This document shows, in pieces, positions 45,820 through 56,808 of a stretch of DNA of 64,000 nucleotides; the first letter of the stretch is position 1, and every line of letters begins with the position of its first letter. This DNA comes from Buttiauxella brennerae ATCC 51605. GTDB lineage: Bacteria > Pseudomonadota > Gammaproteobacteria > Enterobacterales > Enterobacteriaceae. A program made the translations under genes and the position numbers. The DNA lies in contig NZ_LXER01000007.1 of the NCBI RefSeq assembly GCF_001654925.1, positions 1-64,000 of the forward strand, written 5' to 3'. Below the pieces are notes generated by a model, which had not been told where the DNA came from, searched no databases, and saw only the letters and a program-made list of their open reading frames with translations.

Positions 45820-47373
45820 ATGAAACATAAACTAAAAATGATGAAAATGTGTGGGCTCGGTGCTGCAGTCATGCTGTCACTTTATACCACCTCGGTTTGG
45901 GCCTTCACCATCGATGATGTCGCAAAACAAGCGAAAACATTAGCGGGCAAAAGCTACGAAGCACCGAAAAGCAATCTGCCTTCGCTCTTCCGCGACATGA
46001 AGTATGCGGATTATCAGCAGATCCAGTTCAATCACGATAAAGCCTACTGGAGCAAGTTAAAGACCCCATTTAAGCTTGAGTTTTATCATCAGGGTATGTA
46101 CTTCGACACCCCTGTTGCTATCAATGAAGTGACAGCAACAGCGGTTCATAAGATCAAGTACAACCCGGATTACTTTAATTTTGGTGATGTAAAACACGAT
46201 AAAGACACGGTGAAAGATCTTGGCTTCGCCGGGTTCAAAGTGCTCTATCCGATCAACAGCAAAGATAAGAACGACGAAATTGTCAGCATGCTCGGGGCGA
46301 GTTACTTCCGTGTGATTGGCTCAGGTCAGGTTTATGGCCTGTCTGCTCGTGGTTTGGCAATCGATACAGCTTTGCCTTCTGGCGAAGAGTTCCCACGTTT
46401 CCGTGAATACTGGATTGAGCGCCCGAAAGCAGGCGACAAAACGCTGACCCTCTATGCGTTGCTCGATTCCCCACGTGCAACGGGTGCGTATCGCTTTGTG
46501 ATTACCCCAGGGCGTGACACCGTAGTCAACGTACAGTCGAAAGTTTATCTGCGCGATAAAGTCGGCAAACTGGGCGTTGCTCCACTGACCAGTATGTTCT
46601 TGTTTGGGCCGCATCAGCCTTCACCAAGCACTAACTTCCGTCCTGAATTGCATGACTCTAACGGTCTGTCTATCCACGCCGGTAACGGTGAATGGATTTG
46701 GCGTCCGCTGAACAACCCGAAACATCTGGCCGTGAGTTCGTTCGCGACAGAAAATCCGGTTGGCTTTGGTCTGCTGCAACGTGGCCGCCAGTTCTCTCGT
46801 TTTGAGGATCTGGACGATCGTTACGATCAGCGCCCAAGTGCATGGGTCGCGCCGCAAGGTGATTGGGGTAAAGGTCGCGTTGAACTGGTTGAAATCCCAA
46901 CCAACGACGAAACCAATGACAACATCGTGGCTTACTGGACTCCGGATCAACTCCCGGAACCTGGTAAAGAGATGAACTTCAAGTACACCATTACCTTTAG
47001 CCGTGATGAAGACAAAATGCATGCGCCTGATAACGCATACGTTGCGCAGACTCGCCGCTCTACCGGTGATGTGAAACGGTCTAATCTGATTCGCCAGCCT
47101 GACGGCACGATTGCGTTTGTTCTGGATTACGTCGGTGCGGACATGAAAAAACTGCCGCAAGATACGCCGGTAACCGCGCAAACCAGCATTGGTGACAATG
47201 GTGAAATCGTTGACAGCCAGGTACGCTACAACCCAGTCACTAAAGGCTGGCGTTTGACCGTACGTGTGAAAGTCAAAGATGACAAGAAACCGACTGAAAT
47301 GCGTGCAGCGCTGGTCAATGGTGATCAAACGTTGAGCGAAACCTGGAGCTACCAGCTACCTGCCAATGAATAA
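45820..47373 (+). CDS. opgG: OpgG, periplasmic glucan biosynthesis protein
   Basis: OpgG (MdoG) is a periplasmic protein needed to branch or elongate osmoregulated periplasmic glucans; the family has recently been linked to glucan-cleaving activity. It has a signal peptide ending TTSVWA and then [26 protein letters not shown], nearly identical to E. coli. Start choice: ATG at 45820 ([10 protein letters not shown]) gives 517 residues; ATG at 45838 gives the 511 of E. coli UniProt; GTG at 45808 sits too close to GGGGGA. Its stop overlaps the opgH ATG. Confidence 0.94.
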   Translation: MKHKLKMMKMCGLGAAVMLSLYTTSVWAFTIDDVAKQAKTLAGKSYEAPKSNLPSLFRDMKYADYQQIQFNHDKAYWSKLKTPFKLEFYHQGMYFDTPVAINEVTATAVHKIKYNPDYFNFGDVKHDKDTVKDLGFAGFKVLYPINSKDKNDEIVSMLGASYFRVIGSGQVYGLSARGLAIDTALPSGEEFPRFREYWIERPKAGDKTLTLYALLDSPRATGAYRFVITPGRDTVVNVQSKVYLRDKVGKLGVAPLTSMFLFGPHQPSPSTNFRPELHDSNGLSIHAGNGEWIWRPLNNPKHLAVSSFATENPVGFGLLQRGRQFSRFEDLDDRYDQRPSAWVAPQGDWGKGRVELVEIPTNDETNDNIVAYWTPDQLPEPGKEMNFKYTITFSRDEDKMHAPDNAYVAQTRRSTGDVKRSNLIRQPDGTIAFVLDYVGADMKKLPQDTPVTAQTSIGDNGEIVDSQVRYNPVTKGWRLTVRVKVKDDKKPTEMRAALVNGDQTLSETWSYQLPANE

Positions 47374-49897
47374 GTTTACTGATACCGCGTCTGATTATAT
47401 TGATGCACTTCCGCTTTCTGCTGCGCAGAAGGCGGCTCTACCTGCATCGGATTTGCAAGCGGTGCATGAGGCGCTTGATGCGCAAGGGCACCACTATGAC
47501 AGAGCCGATGATTCCCCCCTCGCCTCGGTAAAGGCCCGGCTTGAAGCAAGCTGGCCTGGATCGTTGGGTGGTGAGCAACTGATTGAGGACGAAGAAGGGC
47601 GTACACAGCTGCAGGCAATGCCGAAAGCGACACGTGCTTCTATGTTCCCCGATCCGTGGCGCACCAACCCGATTGGTCGTTTCTGGGATCGTTTACGCGG
47701 GCGTGAAGTTAACCCTCGCTACATGTCGAAAGAAGAGGCTGACGCTGAGCAGAAATGGCGTACCGTCGGAACCATCCGTCGTTACATCCTGCTGCTGCTG
47801 ACCATTTCTCAGACTGTAGTGGCAACCTGGTATATGAAGTCCATTCTTCCTTACCAGGGCTGGGCACTGATCAACCCTTCCGACATGATTGGCCAGGATC
47901 TCTGGGTTTCGTTTATGCAGCTACTGCCGTATGTGCTGCAAACGGGCATTTTGATTCTGTTCGCCATCCTGTTCTGTTGGGTTTCTGCCGGTTTCTGGAC
48001 CGCGTTGATGGGCTTCCTCCAGCTACTGATGGGCAAGGATAAATACAGTATCTCTGCCTCTACAGTGGGTGATGAGCCAATCGACCCGGCGAACCGTACC
48101 GCGTTGATTATGCCTATCTGTAACGAAGACGTAGACCGCGTATTTGCGGGCCTGCGTGCGACGTGGGAGTCGGTCAAAGCAACCGGCCAACAGCAGCACT
48201 TCGATGTTTACATCTTAAGCGACAGCTACAACCCGGATATCTGTGTTGCCGAGCAAAAAGCGTGGATGGAACTTATCAACGAAGTGCAGGGCGAAGGGCA
48301 GATTTTCTACCGTCGTCGTCGTCGTCGTGTGAAGCGTAAAAGCGGCAACATTGATGACTTCTGCCGCCGCTGGGGTAACCAGTACAGCTACATGGTGGTG
48401 TTGGATGCTGACTCCGTCATGAGCGGCGACTGCCTGACCAACCTTGTACGCCTGATGAATGCTAACCCGAACGCGGGCATCATTCAGTCTTCACCAAAAG
48501 CGTCTGGTATGGACACGCTGTATGCACGTTGCCAGCAGTTTGCGACACGTGTTTACGGGCCGCTGTTTACTGCGGGTCTGCACTTCTGGCAGTTGGGCGA
48601 ATCCCACTACTGGGGTCACAATGCGATTATCCGCGTTAAGCCATTCATTGAGCACTGTGCGTTAGCACCGCTGCCGGGTGAAGGCTCGTTCGCCGGTTCC
48701 ATCCTGTCTCACGACTTCGTGGAAGCAGCGCTGATGCGCCGTGCGGGTTGGGGTGTGTGGATTGCCTATGACTTGCCTGGTTCTTATGAAGAACTGCCAC
48801 CGAACTTGCTGGATGAACTCAAGCGTGACCGCCGCTGGTGTCACGGTAACTTGATGAACTTCCGTCTGTTCCTGGTAAAAGGCATGCACCCGGTTCACCG
48901 TGCGGTATTCCTGACGGGCGTAATGTCTTATCTGTCTGCTCCGTTGTGGTTTATGTTCCTCGCATTATCAACTGCGTTGCAGGTGGTGCATGCGTTGACG
49001 GAGCCACAATACTTCCTGCAACCACGCCAGTTGTTCCCGGTGTGGCCGCAGTGGCGTCCGGAGTTGGCGATTGCGTTGTTTGCGTCCACCATGGTGCTGC
49101 TGTTCTTGCCTAAGTTGCTCAGTATCATTCTGATTTGGTGCAAAGGCTCGAAAGAGTTCGGCGGTTTCCTGCGCGTAACACTCTCACTGCTACTGGAAGT
49201 GCTGTTCTCTGTGCTGCTGGCACCGGTGCGTATGCTGTTCCACACCGTGTTTGTGGTCAGTGCGTTCCTCGGGTGGGAAGTGGTCTGGAACTCTCCGCAG
49301 CGTGATGATGACTCAACCCCGTGGGGCGAAGCATTTATGCGCCACGGTTCTCAGCTGCTGCTGGGTCTGGTGTGGGCAGTCGGCATGGCGTGGCTGGATT
49401 TGCGCTTCCTGTTCTGGCTTGCGCCAATCGTGTTCTCACTGATTCTGTCGCCGTTTGTGTCGGTGATTTCGAGCCGTGCGACCATCGGTTTGCGTACTAA
49501 ACGCTGGAAGTTGTTCCTGATCCCGGAAGAGTATTCTCCTCCGCAGGTGCTGGTGGATACCGATAACTACCTGAAGCTGAACCGCAGCCGTACGCTGGAT
49601 GATGGCTTTATGCACGCGGTGTTTAACCCGTCGTTTAATGCCCTGGCAACCGCAATGGCAACGGCGCGTCACCGTGCCAGTCAAGTGCTGGAAATTGCAC
49701 GAGATCGCCATGTTGAGCAGGCTCTGAATGAAACACCAGAGAAGCTGAACCGCGACCGACGCCTGGTGCTGTTAAGCGACCCGGTGACCATGTCTCGTCT
49801 GCATTACCGTGTGTGGTCTAACCCGGAGCGTTACTCTTCCTGGGTTGATAACTACAAAACGGTTAGCCTGAACCCTGAGGCATTACCGACGAAGTAA
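47366..49897 (+). CDS. opgH: OpgH, glucan glucosyltransferase
   Basis: OpgH (MdoH) is a GT2 inner-membrane glucosyltransferase that makes the beta-1,2 glucan backbone from UDP-glucose and, in E. coli, also inhibits FtsZ when UDP-glucose is high. The 843 residues (E. coli 847) show a cytoplasmic N-terminus, two helices near 140-220, the catalytic domain ([40 protein letters not shown]) and C-terminal helices. It overlaps opgG by eight bases. Confidence 0.95.
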   Translation: MNKFTDTASDYIDALPLSAAQKAALPASDLQAVHEALDAQGHHYDRADDSPLASVKARLEASWPGSLGGEQLIEDEEGRTQLQAMPKATRASMFPDPWRTNPIGRFWDRLRGREVNPRYMSKEEADAEQKWRTVGTIRRYILLLLTISQTVVATWYMKSILPYQGWALINPSDMIGQDLWVSFMQLLPYVLQTGILILFAILFCWVSAGFWTALMGFLQLLMGKDKYSISASTVGDEPIDPANRTALIMPICNEDVDRVFAGLRATWESVKATGQQQHFDVYILSDSYNPDICVAEQKAWMELINEVQGEGQIFYRRRRRRVKRKSGNIDDFCRRWGNQYSYMVVLDADSVMSGDCLTNLVRLMNANPNAGIIQSSPKASGMDTLYARCQQFATRVYGPLFTAGLHFWQLGESHYWGHNAIIRVKPFIEHCALAPLPGEGSFAGSILSHDFVEAALMRRAGWGVWIAYDLPGSYEELPPNLLDELKRDRRWCHGNLMNFRLFLVKGMHPVHRAVFLTGVMSYLSAPLWFMFLALSTALQVVHALTEPQYFLQPRQLFPVWPQWRPELAIALFASTMVLLFLPKLLSIILIWCKGSKEFGGFLRVTLSLLLEVLFSVLLAPVRMLFHTVFVVSAFLGWEVVWNSPQRDDDSTPWGEAFMRHGSQLLLGLVWAVGMAWLDLRFLFWLAPIVFSLILSPFVSVISSRATIGLRTKRWKLFLIPEEYSPPQVLVDTDNYLKLNRSRTLDDGFMHAVFNPSFNALATAMATARHRASQVLEIARDRHVEQALNETPEKLNRDRRLVLLSDPVTMSRLHYRVWSNPERYSSWVDNYKTVSLNPEALPTK

Positions 49898-49997
49898 AGC
49901 GTCAAACGTGTAGAGAATGCCGGCCTTCGGGTCGGCATTTTTTTGCGCTCAAGAGACGGATGGTTATACTCTGGCCGGAAATGACAGGAGAGAAAAT

Positions 49998-50228
49998 GTG
50001 TTAAGAGCAATAGTCGTGATAATGATAGCCTGCGTATTGAGTGGCTGTGGCAGTATTATCAGCCGTGCAGTACCGGGGCAGGGACATGGTAACCAGTATT
50101 ACCCCGGTGTGCAGTGGGATGTACGTGATAGCGCCTGGCGTTATATCACGGTACTCGATTTGCCGTTTTCACTGGTATTCGACACCCTGTTGCTGCCCAT
50201 TGATGCCAGCCACGGGCCCTATGAATAA
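49998..50228 (+). CDS. yceK: YceK, small outer-membrane-type lipoprotein
   Basis: This 76-residue lipoprotein starts at a GTG (VLRAIVVIM) with an AGGAGAG ribosome site. The lipobox VLSGC is followed by GSIISRAVPGQGHGNQYYPG, almost identical to E. coli YceK (75 residues), and DUF1375-type residues to LPIDASHGPYE. The function is unknown. The longer in-frame ORF back to 49917 would bury the signal peptide and is rejected. Confidence 0.92.
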   Translation: MLRAIVVIMIACVLSGCGSIISRAVPGQGHGNQYYPGVQWDVRDSAWRYITVLDLPFSLVFDTLLLPIDASHGPYE

Positions 50229-50231
50229 GCG

Positions 50232-50606
50232 TTAACGTTCATCCCATTCATCAGCCGCAGTCTGCCCTTCCTCGGTATCCAGCGGCGGCTCGAGTTGAAA
50301 TTCACCTTCGTCCCACTCATGTAACGTGTTTTCTTCGATCCATTCCTGACGTAACTCGATTTCATCAAAGTCACCATCAAACACGCTTTGTGCCGCCTCA
50401 CCGCTCAGCATCGGGAAACATTCGCCATCTTCGCTGTCATCCGCAAAGAACTCGGCTTGCCACATGATGTCGCCATCCTGAAGAATGTACTTCTGAATGT
50501 TCAGTTGCTGAACACTGGCACTCTCTTCTTCAAGCTCGGGGTTATCTACAAGGAAAAGCTCGCGTGCAGCGTCAATGGCCTCTTCCAGCGTTGCGTATAG
50601 ACTCAT
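50232..50606 (-). CDS. msyB: MsyB, acidic multicopy suppressor of secY/secA
   Basis: This very acidic cytoplasmic protein of 124 residues equals the E. coli length. In E. coli extra copies suppress secY and secA mutations, and expression is RpoS-dependent. The sequence MSLYATLEEAIDAARELF at the start and the Glu/Asp-rich tail EEGQTAADEWDER are conserved. I choose ATG at 50606, six bases from GGAG; an ATG at 50612 touches the ribosome site. It converges tightly with yceK (three bases between stops). Confidence 0.93.
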   Translation of the reverse strand: MSLYATLEEAIDAARELFLVDNPELEEESASVQQLNIQKYILQDGDIMWQAEFFADDSEDGECFPMLSGEAAQSVFDGDFDEIELRQEWIEENTLHEWDEGEFQLEPPLDTEEGQTAADEWDER

Positions 50607-50707
50607 ACTCATCTCCTTTTGTTACAGGTCAGGGAGCACGCGCTCCGGTGCAATTTCAAGTTAATTGTTGACGCTCTTCGCAAAGTTGCAAGTATGAGAT
50701 TTAATCC

Positions 50708-50823
50708 TCGTCGTACTTCGAGTTGTCTCTTTGTTGGCTGCGTTCACTCACCCCAGTCACTTACTTTAGTAAGCTCTTGGGGATTCTTTCACTTGCCGCC
50801 GTGATTCAACTCGAATTACTTAG
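50708..50823. repeat. ERIC element 2
   Basis: ERIC palindrome with core CACTCACCCCAGTCACTTAC and AAGCTCTTGGGGATTC, and terminal arms TCGTACTTCGAGTTG and CAACTCGAATTACTTAG. It lies between msyB and mdtG, both on the minus strand. Confidence 0.9.
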
Positions 50824-50853
50824 AGGATTAGAGGATTAGAGGGTTAGAGGATT
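50822..50853. repeat. Four tandem copies of an 8-bp repeat
   Basis: AGAGGATT occurs at 50822, 50830 and 50846, with AGAGGGTT at 50838. The array starts at the ERIC terminus and ends six bases before the mdtG stop codon. Confidence 0.85.
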
Positions 50854-50859
50854 TGAGAG

Positions 50860-52092
50860 TTACTCTTCCAAAATACGGGTACGAGCGATGGGGCGGCGCA
50901 GGGTAATCCATGAGTAAAGCGCGTTAAACAGTACGACACAGGCGGTGACTAAAAACACCGTGCGGAAGCCGTAACTGGCTGAGACTGCCGCCCCAACTAA
51001 CGGGCCGGTGACGTTGCCAATATCACGGAAAGATTGGTTGTAACTAAAGATACGCCCGGCAATCTGGTTGCTGGAGTTATAGACCAGCAGCGTTTGAACG
51101 GCAGGCAGCAACGCACCATCGGCCGCGCCGAGCAGGAAGCGGAGTACACCGAGTTGCATGGGCGTTTGTACCATCGACATCGGGATCAGTAGCAGCACTG
51201 AAATAACCAGTGCGCAGATTAAAATTCTCTCCGGCCCAATGCGGTCCCCCAATTTACCCAGCCGCGGTGCGCTAATCAGAGCGGCCACACCAGGAACAGA
51301 AGCTATCATGCCGCTGATAAACGCCAGATTGCTGACATTACCCGCCAGTTCGCGCACGTAGAGCGTCAGAATCGGCGCAATCGAACCGGTCGCGACCTGA
51401 ATAATCATGGTGGTGACAAACAGGCTCAACACCAGTTTGGGGTTTTTAAGTGAAGTGAACACCTGGCGTGCGTGCAGCATGTCTTTTTTGTTCACAGGGG
51501 TGAATTGTTCGCGAATACAGAAAAGCGTAAAGACAAAGCAGGTAAACAAAACGGCTGCGGTGATGAAAAACACCGGGCGCAAGCCGTAAGTATCCGCCAG
51601 AAAACCACCGATCATCGGCCCGAGAAGCGCACCACTTACACCACCCGTTGATAATGTGCCCAGAGCCCAGCCACTTTTATGGCGTGGGACCTGCGTGGCT
51701 ATCAGTGCGTTGGCGTTGGGCACAAACCCACCCAACAAGCCTAGCAGTGCGCGAAGCGCCAGAAACTGCCAGATATTGCTCGCAAAGCCCATCAGCACCA
51801 TCACGATGGACATCCCTAGCGCGGAACGCAGCAGCATGATTTTGCGGCCTTTGCGGTCGGCAAGCCCGCCCCAGAAAGGTGATGCAATCGCTGAGAACAA
51901 AAAGGTAATGCTGAAAACGATACCGGACCACATGTTCAGAGCACTGTGGCCGGTCACGCCAAGGTATTCGACATAGAGCGGAAGGAAAGGCATGACCAGG
52001 CTAAATGCGACACCGGTAAGAAAACATCCAAGCCATGCGACGGTGAGGTTTCGTTTCCAGTTAATAGTGCTAGTGCTCTCAGGGAGAGTCAT
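50860..52092 (-). CDS. mdtG: MdtG, MFS multidrug transporter
   Basis: MdtG is a 12-helix major facilitator of the DHA1 family, conferring fosfomycin and deoxycholate resistance when overexpressed in E. coli, where MarA/SoxS/Rob activate it. The 410 residues (E. coli 408) include the MFS motif [19 protein letters not shown] after TM2 and [14 protein letters not shown] in the second half. Its stop lies beside an 8-bp tandem repeat. Confidence 0.93.
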   Translation of the reverse strand: MTLPESTSTINWKRNLTVAWLGCFLTGVAFSLVMPFLPLYVEYLGVTGHSALNMWSGIVFSITFLFSAIASPFWGGLADRKGRKIMLLRSALGMSIVMVLMGFASNIWQFLALRALLGLLGGFVPNANALIATQVPRHKSGWALGTLSTGGVSGALLGPMIGGFLADTYGLRPVFFITAAVLFTCFVFTLFCIREQFTPVNKKDMLHARQVFTSLKNPKLVLSLFVTTMIIQVATGSIAPILTLYVRELAGNVSNLAFISGMIASVPGVAALISAPRLGKLGDRIGPERILICALVISVLLLIPMSMVQTPMQLGVLRFLLGAADGALLPAVQTLLVYNSSNQIAGRIFSYNQSFRDIGNVTGPLVGAAVSASYGFRTVFLVTACVVLFNALYSWITLRRPIARTRILEE

Positions 52093-52247
52093 AAAACTCC
52101 AGTTCGGTACAAAGAAGATGTGCGGGTGAATTATTACCTTGCTAATTATGCGCCTGTAAGCGCCGGGGAGGCAACGTTTCTGAAACCCTGGTTTAGAACG
52201 ATTTAGGGCAACTTAGCGTCACCCTATGACTGAATCGAATAGTGGGG

Positions 52248-53168
52248 TTAGTAGCGTGGAGGCACGCCTTCAGGGCGAGTTTTAAAGCGGCGATGCAGCC
52301 ACATATATTGCTCCGGAGCCATCATAATGCACTGCTCGATAATTTTATTCATCCACAACGCAGTGCCTTCCGGTGTATCCAGCGGTGGCGAAAACTCAGC
52401 GGGCAGAATAATCAGCTCGTAACCTTTACCGTCTGGCTTGCGGCGCGGCACCATCGGGACAATGGCTGCACCTGACATGCGTGCCAGCGTGTAGGTACCG
52501 GTGGTTGTCGCCGCCTGATCAACGCCAAAGAATGGCACAAAAACACTGCTGCGCGGGCCATAGTCATGGTCTGGTGCATACCAGATGATTTCACCCTTTT
52601 TCAGCGCCCGGATCATGCCTTTAATATCTTTACGGTCGATCATGCTTTTGTTTGAACGCATGCGGCCCCAGGTTTGCAGCCAGTCCAGCAGGGGGTTGTC
52701 GTTCGGGCGGTAAACGCCGATGCCAGGGGTATTCATGCCAAACATGCGTGCGCCTAACTCAAGCGTCAGGAAGTGAATACCAATCAACAGTACGCCGCGT
52801 TTGGCTGCTTGTACCGCGTGAATTTGCTCAACGCCGCTGACGTCACACCAGCGTTGGATACGCGATGTTGGCCAGAACCAGGCGATGCCAGTCTCCATCA
52901 GGCCAAGGCCGACGGACTCAAAGTTTTTTTCCAGATAATACTCGCGCTCTTCTGCGGTTTTGTGGGGGAAGGCGAGTTCAAGATTGCGGCGTGTAATTCT
53001 GACGCGGCGTTTCATAAAGCGCCTGGCGAGTTGGCCAAGGCCACGGCCAAGTCGATAAATCACAGGGTAAGGGAGAAGAGTAATTAGGTAGAGTAAGCCA
53101 ATCCCAAACCAAATTCCCCAATAGCGGGGGTGAAGCAGTGCGCGCGAGAATTGCGGTAAGTTCGTCAT
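52248..53168 (-). CDS. lpxL: LpxL, Kdo2-lipid IVA lauroyltransferase
   Basis: LpxL (HtrB) adds laurate to Kdo2-lipid IVA on the inner face of the inner membrane. The 306 residues equal the E. coli length. An N-terminal membrane helix is followed by the catalytic HX4E motif in [15 protein letters not shown] (~residue 132) and the conserved [25 protein letters not shown]. The C-terminus [21 protein letters not shown] is typical. It is LpxL rather than LpxP by overall match. Confidence 0.94.
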   Translation of the reverse strand: MTNLPQFSRALLHPRYWGIWFGIGLLYLITLLPYPVIYRLGRGLGQLARRFMKRRVRITRRNLELAFPHKTAEEREYYLEKNFESVGLGLMETGIAWFWPTSRIQRWCDVSGVEQIHAVQAAKRGVLLIGIHFLTLELGARMFGMNTPGIGVYRPNDNPLLDWLQTWGRMRSNKSMIDRKDIKGMIRALKKGEIIWYAPDHDYGPRSSVFVPFFGVDQAATTTGTYTLARMSGAAIVPMVPRRKPDGKGYELIILPAEFSPPLDTPEGTALWMNKIIEQCIMMAPEQYMWLHRRFKTRPEGVPPRY

Positions 53169-53399
53169 GTAAAACCTATAGTGACGGCAAATGCCGGATC
53201 TTCTTGAGTAGGACTATTGTGACACTTTTTGCGGGTCAGCCAAAATTAACAGCAGCGGAGTGACTGATAAATCATCAGTTGTTGCTTGTGATAAAGGTTG
53301 ATGAAGGAAATGTAGCGCAAAATGCAGGGATGTAAATTAACGATAATTGCTTTATGATGCCGCCCACTTTTTTCTTATCAACGATAGCGAGCGAACACC

Positions 53400-54449
53400 A
53401 TGCCAGTGTTACACAACCGTATATCGAATGATGAACTGCGTGCGCGTATGTTGGCTGAAGAAGAGCCACGCACAACTATCTCATTCTATAAGTATTTCAC
53501 CATTGAAGAAGCTCAGAAGACGCGTGACGCGCTTTATCAGGCGTTTATCGCGCTGAATGTGTTTGGCCGTGTCTATCTCGCACATGAAGGGATTAACGCG
53601 CAAATCAGTGTGCCGCAAAGCCGGGTAGATGCGTTCCGTGAAACGCTTTACGGTTTTCACCCTGCGCTCAATGGCGTGCGTCTGAACATTGCGCTTGAAG
53701 ATGACGGCAAGTCGTTTTGGGTGCTGCGCATGAAAGTGCGTGACCGTATCGTGGCTGACGGGATTGATGACCCATCATTCGACGCCAGCAACGTTGGCTC
53801 GTATCTCAAGGCCGCTGACGTTAACGCGATGCTCGACGACCCGGAAGCGGTGTTTATCGACATGCGTAACCACTACGAATACGAAGTGGGCCATTTCCAC
53901 GATGCGCTGGAGATCCCGGCGGATACTTTCCGTGAGCAGTTACCCAAAGCGGTAGACATGCTCCAGGATGACAAAGACAAGAAGATTGTCATGTATTGCA
54001 CTGGCGGCATTCGTTGTGAGAAAGCCAGTGCCTGGATGCTGCACAACGGTTTTAAAAACGTTTACCACATTGAAGGCGGGATTATCGAGTACGCCAGACG
54101 TGCGCGTGAGCAAGGGATACCGGTGCGTTTTGTCGGTAAAAACTTTGTTTTTGATGAGCGTATGGGCGAGCGAATTTCTGATGATGTGATTGCCCATTGC
54201 CACCAGTGCGGCACGTCATGTGACAGCCACACAAACTGCAAAAATGACGGCTGCCATTTGCTGTTTATTCAGTGCCCGAGCTGTGCTGAGAAATTTGCTG
54301 GTTGTTGCAGCGAGATTTGTCGCGAGGAGCTGGCGCTGTCACCAGAAGAACAGCGCCGTCGTCGTGCTGGTCGCGAAAACGGTAACAAGATCTTCAATAA
54401 ATCGCGTGGTGCGCTCAATACCACGTTGGGGATCCCCGATCCCGAGTAA
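53400..54449 (+). CDS. trhO: TrhO (YceA), tRNA uridine 5-oxyacetic-acid pathway hydroxylase
   Basis: TrhO is a rhodanese-domain enzyme that hydroxylates U34 of certain tRNAs (ho5U) using oxygen. The 349 residues (E. coli 350) include an N-terminal UPF0176 domain, the rhodanese active-site loop [16 protein letters not shown] (~200) and a C-terminal Cys-rich segment ([20 protein letters not shown], then [12 protein letters not shown]) likely to bind metal. It is divergent from lpxL. Confidence 0.94.
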   Translation: MPVLHNRISNDELRARMLAEEEPRTTISFYKYFTIEEAQKTRDALYQAFIALNVFGRVYLAHEGINAQISVPQSRVDAFRETLYGFHPALNGVRLNIALEDDGKSFWVLRMKVRDRIVADGIDDPSFDASNVGSYLKAADVNAMLDDPEAVFIDMRNHYEYEVGHFHDALEIPADTFREQLPKAVDMLQDDKDKKIVMYCTGGIRCEKASAWMLHNGFKNVYHIEGGIIEYARRAREQGIPVRFVGKNFVFDERMGERISDDVIAHCHQCGTSCDSHTNCKNDGCHLLFIQCPSCAEKFAGCCSEICREELALSPEEQRRRRAGRENGNKIFNKSRGALNTTLGIPDPE

Positions 54450-54454
54450 CTTTT

Positions 54455-54485
54455 CGGGTGGATGTCGCTTACGCTAATCCACCCG
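54455..54485. terminator. Hairpin between convergent trhO and solA
   Basis: CGGGTGGAT and ATCCACCCG form a nine-pair stem with an internal GTCGCTTACGCTA loop. It resembles a single REP/BIME-type unit and lies between two convergent genes, so it may act as a terminator in both directions. Confidence 0.65.
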
Positions 54486-54498
54486 ACACAACGTGATT

Positions 54499-55617
54499 TT
54501 ATTTAAACCGCGAAAGCGAGAATGGCGTCAGGTCAAAGCCAGGCTCATTGCCCAGTGCGAATTTGCAGGCAATCTCCCCCAGTACCGATGCAAATTTAAA
54601 CCCATGCCCACTCAGTCCGGTGATCACCAGCGTATTGTCATGGCCTGGTAGGGTATCAATTATAAAATCTTCATCTGGCGACATATCGTAAGTGCAGGCC
54701 GCACCGTGCATGCAGACACCCACGCCCGGCATCACCTGGCGTAAGAAACTGAACACTTCACTGCCATCGGTGGCGATAGCGCCGAACGGCTTGCGCTGAT
54801 GTGGCTCAGAAATGGTTTGCCCGCCGTTATGCTTGCCGAGCTTCAATTCATTATCTTCACCGGCCGGGAAACCATAATACTGGCTACCATCGGGCAATTG
54901 CGCGGTGAACGCCGGGAAATTGTTTTTCTCGCTATAGCGCCCATCAGCCTGATGCCAGCTAAATATTTTACGCACCGGGGTAACAGGCAGTTCTGGCAAC
55001 AGTTTCGTGACCCAGGTTCCGGCGCTGACCAATAGCTTATCGGCGGTAAATTCGCCTTCAGGCGTGACCACAGCTACGCCGTCTGCCGTATGGCGGATAT
55101 CCGTCACCGGGCAATTAAACAGCTGTGCACATCCCCCCTGGTTTGCCAGACGAATATAAGTCTCTACGGCGATTTCGCTGCGCAGCACGCCGGAATCAGG
55201 CTCAAACAGACCAAGGTAATTTTCCGGAACGGTAAGCTGGGGCCAACGAGTCATCACTTCTTGCGCTGTCAGTGTTTCAAGCGGCAGTGACCAGGTTTGT
55301 GCGCTGCTTTGTACCGTCGAAATAAACGCTGAATCTGCGGGGCCGAGGTTAATCACCCCGGTGCGATGAAAGAGTTTCTCGCCGCTGATTTCCTGTAACG
55401 CATCCCAAAGTGCCTGAGCACGCAAAACCAGTGGCACATACTTTTCCCCCTCGCCATAAGCGTGGCGCATCAGGCGAGTATCGCCATGGTGGCTGCCTTG
55501 CTGGTGGGGAGGATGGTTGCTGTCAATCATGAGAACGTTCAGGCCGGAGTGAGTGGCATAGCACCCGGCGGCCGCGCCGACAGAACCACTACCGACGATG
55601 ATAAGGTCATAATGCAT
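54499..55617 (-). CDS. solA: SolA, N-methyltryptophan oxidase
   Basis: SolA is a monomeric FAD enzyme of the sarcosine oxidase family that oxidises N-methyl-L-tryptophan. The 372 residues equal E. coli. The FAD-binding motif [20 protein letters not shown] is at the N-terminus, and the Cys expected to bind FAD covalently is in [15 protein letters not shown] (~residue 308). The start at 55617 (MHYDLIIVG) is chosen over 55683 because it begins at the Rossmann strand. Confidence 0.93.
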   Translation of the reverse strand: MHYDLIIVGSGSVGAAAGCYATHSGLNVLMIDSNHPPHQQGSHHGDTRLMRHAYGEGEKYVPLVLRAQALWDALQEISGEKLFHRTGVINLGPADSAFISTVQSSAQTWSLPLETLTAQEVMTRWPQLTVPENYLGLFEPDSGVLRSEIAVETYIRLANQGGCAQLFNCPVTDIRHTADGVAVVTPEGEFTADKLLVSAGTWVTKLLPELPVTPVRKIFSWHQADGRYSEKNNFPAFTAQLPDGSQYYGFPAGEDNELKLGKHNGGQTISEPHQRKPFGAIATDGSEVFSFLRQVMPGVGVCMHGAACTYDMSPDEDFIIDTLPGHDNTLVITGLSGHGFKFASVLGEIACKFALGNEPGFDLTPFSLSRFK

Positions 55618-55702
55618 GATGCTTCTCTCTTCTGTCTGGCAAAAAGTAAATAGCAGGTTAATTAATTCTCGGCCGACTGGCAATTGAGCGCGGCCTGAGT
55701 AA

Positions 55703-55728
55703 TAAAAAAGGCACCTCTACGGTGCCTT
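55703..55728 (-). terminator. Terminator of bssS
   Basis: On the minus strand GGCACC and GGTGCC form the core of a stem (AAGGCACCGTAGAGGTGCCTT) followed by six T, about 25 bases after the bssS stop. Confidence 0.85.
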
Positions 55729-55752
55729 GCGTTATTTGGGTAGCATCGAAAA

Positions 55753-56007
55753 TCAATGCTTACGATAATCGTTTACCTGGTAATCACTGGATTCAATCTT
55801 AGCAATCCCGGCTTCTAAAATAGAAATAAATTGCCGGGCAACATCCGTGGTCAGCCATAAAGTTTGACCGATTTCAGTTTCGTCGTGCTTTTGCGTATTC
55901 GAGGTCAGGTAGTGCAGGCGAAGCATCAGCGCATCGTAGCTATCAACGGTGCTGATGTCCCATCCGATAAGGGGATGGGTCTGGATAACATCACTATTTT
56001 TTTCCAT
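55753..56007 (-). CDS. bssS: BssS, biofilm/signal-secretion regulator
   Basis: BssS (YceP) is a small cytoplasmic protein of 84 residues that affects biofilm formation through indole and AI-2 signalling in E. coli. The conserved stretch VIQTHPLIGWDISTVDSYDALMLRLHY and the tail WLTTDVARQFISILEAGIAKIES are nearly identical to E. coli. I use the second of two adjacent Met codons (56007) to match the 84-residue family length. The molecular mechanism is unknown. Confidence 0.93.
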   Translation of the reverse strand: MEKNSDVIQTHPLIGWDISTVDSYDALMLRLHYLTSNTQKHDETEIGQTLWLTTDVARQFISILEAGIAKIESSDYQVNDYRKH

Positions 56008-56361
56008 CATAACCCCTTTTATACGTGTGTTTAAGACAACGGTTCGTGAGGTTTAATGCTTGTTTAATGTGAAGCCAGTTAAGTATATCAATGATTAAGC
56101 TATTTCGACGGATAAATAAATACCCTGCAACACTTTTTTTACATAAACGTGTTTAATTGGACAATAAATCGGCAGCTTATTCTTTATTGAATCAGGACAT
56201 TCTGAGTATTGAGGGTTAGTGGGAAATAATTTAAGGAGTGAAATGCAGGCAATTAAAAAAACCGGATGGCGACACCCGGCATAAAAATAAACAACGAGGG
56301 AATTATTTATCAGAAATGAGCAGCGACTCGATACTAAGCCGATCACCTTCCATGATGAGTT
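56008..56361. other. bssS-dinI intergenic region
   Basis: This 354-base AT-rich gap holds the bssS promoter region and the dinI terminator (56254-56280, minus). I see no other gene in it; small reading frames here lack ribosome sites and family similarity. Confidence 0.6.
56254..56280 (-). terminator. Terminator of dinI
   Basis: On the minus strand CCGGGTG and CATCCGG form a seven-pair stem (one G-U) around TCGC, followed by seven T, about 80 bases after the dinI stop. Confidence 0.8.
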
Positions 56362-56607
56362 TTAATCAGCAGCAAACCAGTCGTCAGCGCTTTCCCAGGT
56401 CTCTTGTAATATTTCGCTAATGCGGTCGCGATCTTCTTTGCTAGCCCCTAACACCGAAAGGTTATTAGCAGCAGCATAACGCACCTGAACGTGGTTAACA
56501 TTTTCAGGATAATGTTGAGTAATACGGCGTGAGAGTTCGTTGGCAAGCGCATCAATCGCGCCTGGCGGCAGAGATGTGGTTTTGGCAATAGTGACTTCAA
56601 TACGCAT
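56362..56607 (-). CDS. dinI: DinI, RecA-filament modulator (SOS)
   Basis: DinI binds the RecA nucleoprotein filament and tunes the SOS response. The 81 residues equal E. coli DinI: MRIEVTIAKTTSLPPGAIDALANELSRRI, the acidic C-terminal helix EDRDRISEILQETWESADDWF and the conserved core are present. The ribosome site AGGGGG precedes the ATG. A LexA box lies at 56753-56772 and an ERIC element sits between it and the start codon. Confidence 0.95.
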   Translation of the reverse strand: MRIEVTIAKTTSLPPGAIDALANELSRRITQHYPENVNHVQVRYAAANNLSVLGASKEDRDRISEILQETWESADDWFAAD

Positions 56608-56626
56608 AACAGCCCCCTGTAGAACC

Positions 56627-56742
56627 CGTCATACTTCAAGTTGCCCCTTTGTTGGCTGCGTTCACTCACCCGAGTCACTTACCTATGTAAGCTCATCGGG
56701 ATTCGTTCTCTTGCCGCCGCGATGCAACTGGAATTATTTAGG
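56627..56742. repeat. ERIC element 3, in the dinI leader
   Basis: ERIC palindrome with core CACTCACCCGAGTCACTTAC and GTAAGCTCATCGGGATTC, termini CCGTCATACTTCAAG and CAACTGGAATTATTTAGGG. It separates dinI from its SOS box, so it is probably transcribed as part of the dinI 5' leader. Confidence 0.9.
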
Positions 56743-56752
56743 GTTAATAATA

Positions 56753-56772
56753 TACTGGATATTTATACAGTC
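56753..56772 (-). promoter_or_regulatory. LexA box (SOS box) of dinI
   Basis: On the minus strand the site reads GACTGTATAAATATCCAGTA, close to the LexA consensus TACTGTATATATATACAGTA with CTGT and CCAG half-sites at the right spacing. It lies 146 bases upstream of the dinI start. Confidence 0.85.
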
Positions 56773-56808
56773 ATATTGTTGGCTATGCAACAGGGGGCGT
56801 TAAAAGAA

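Noticed and set aside
46621-47328. 235-codon minus-strand frame inside opgG
   Set aside because: The opgG frame is nearly identical to E. coli OpgG; the antisense frame is a by-product of its codon usage.
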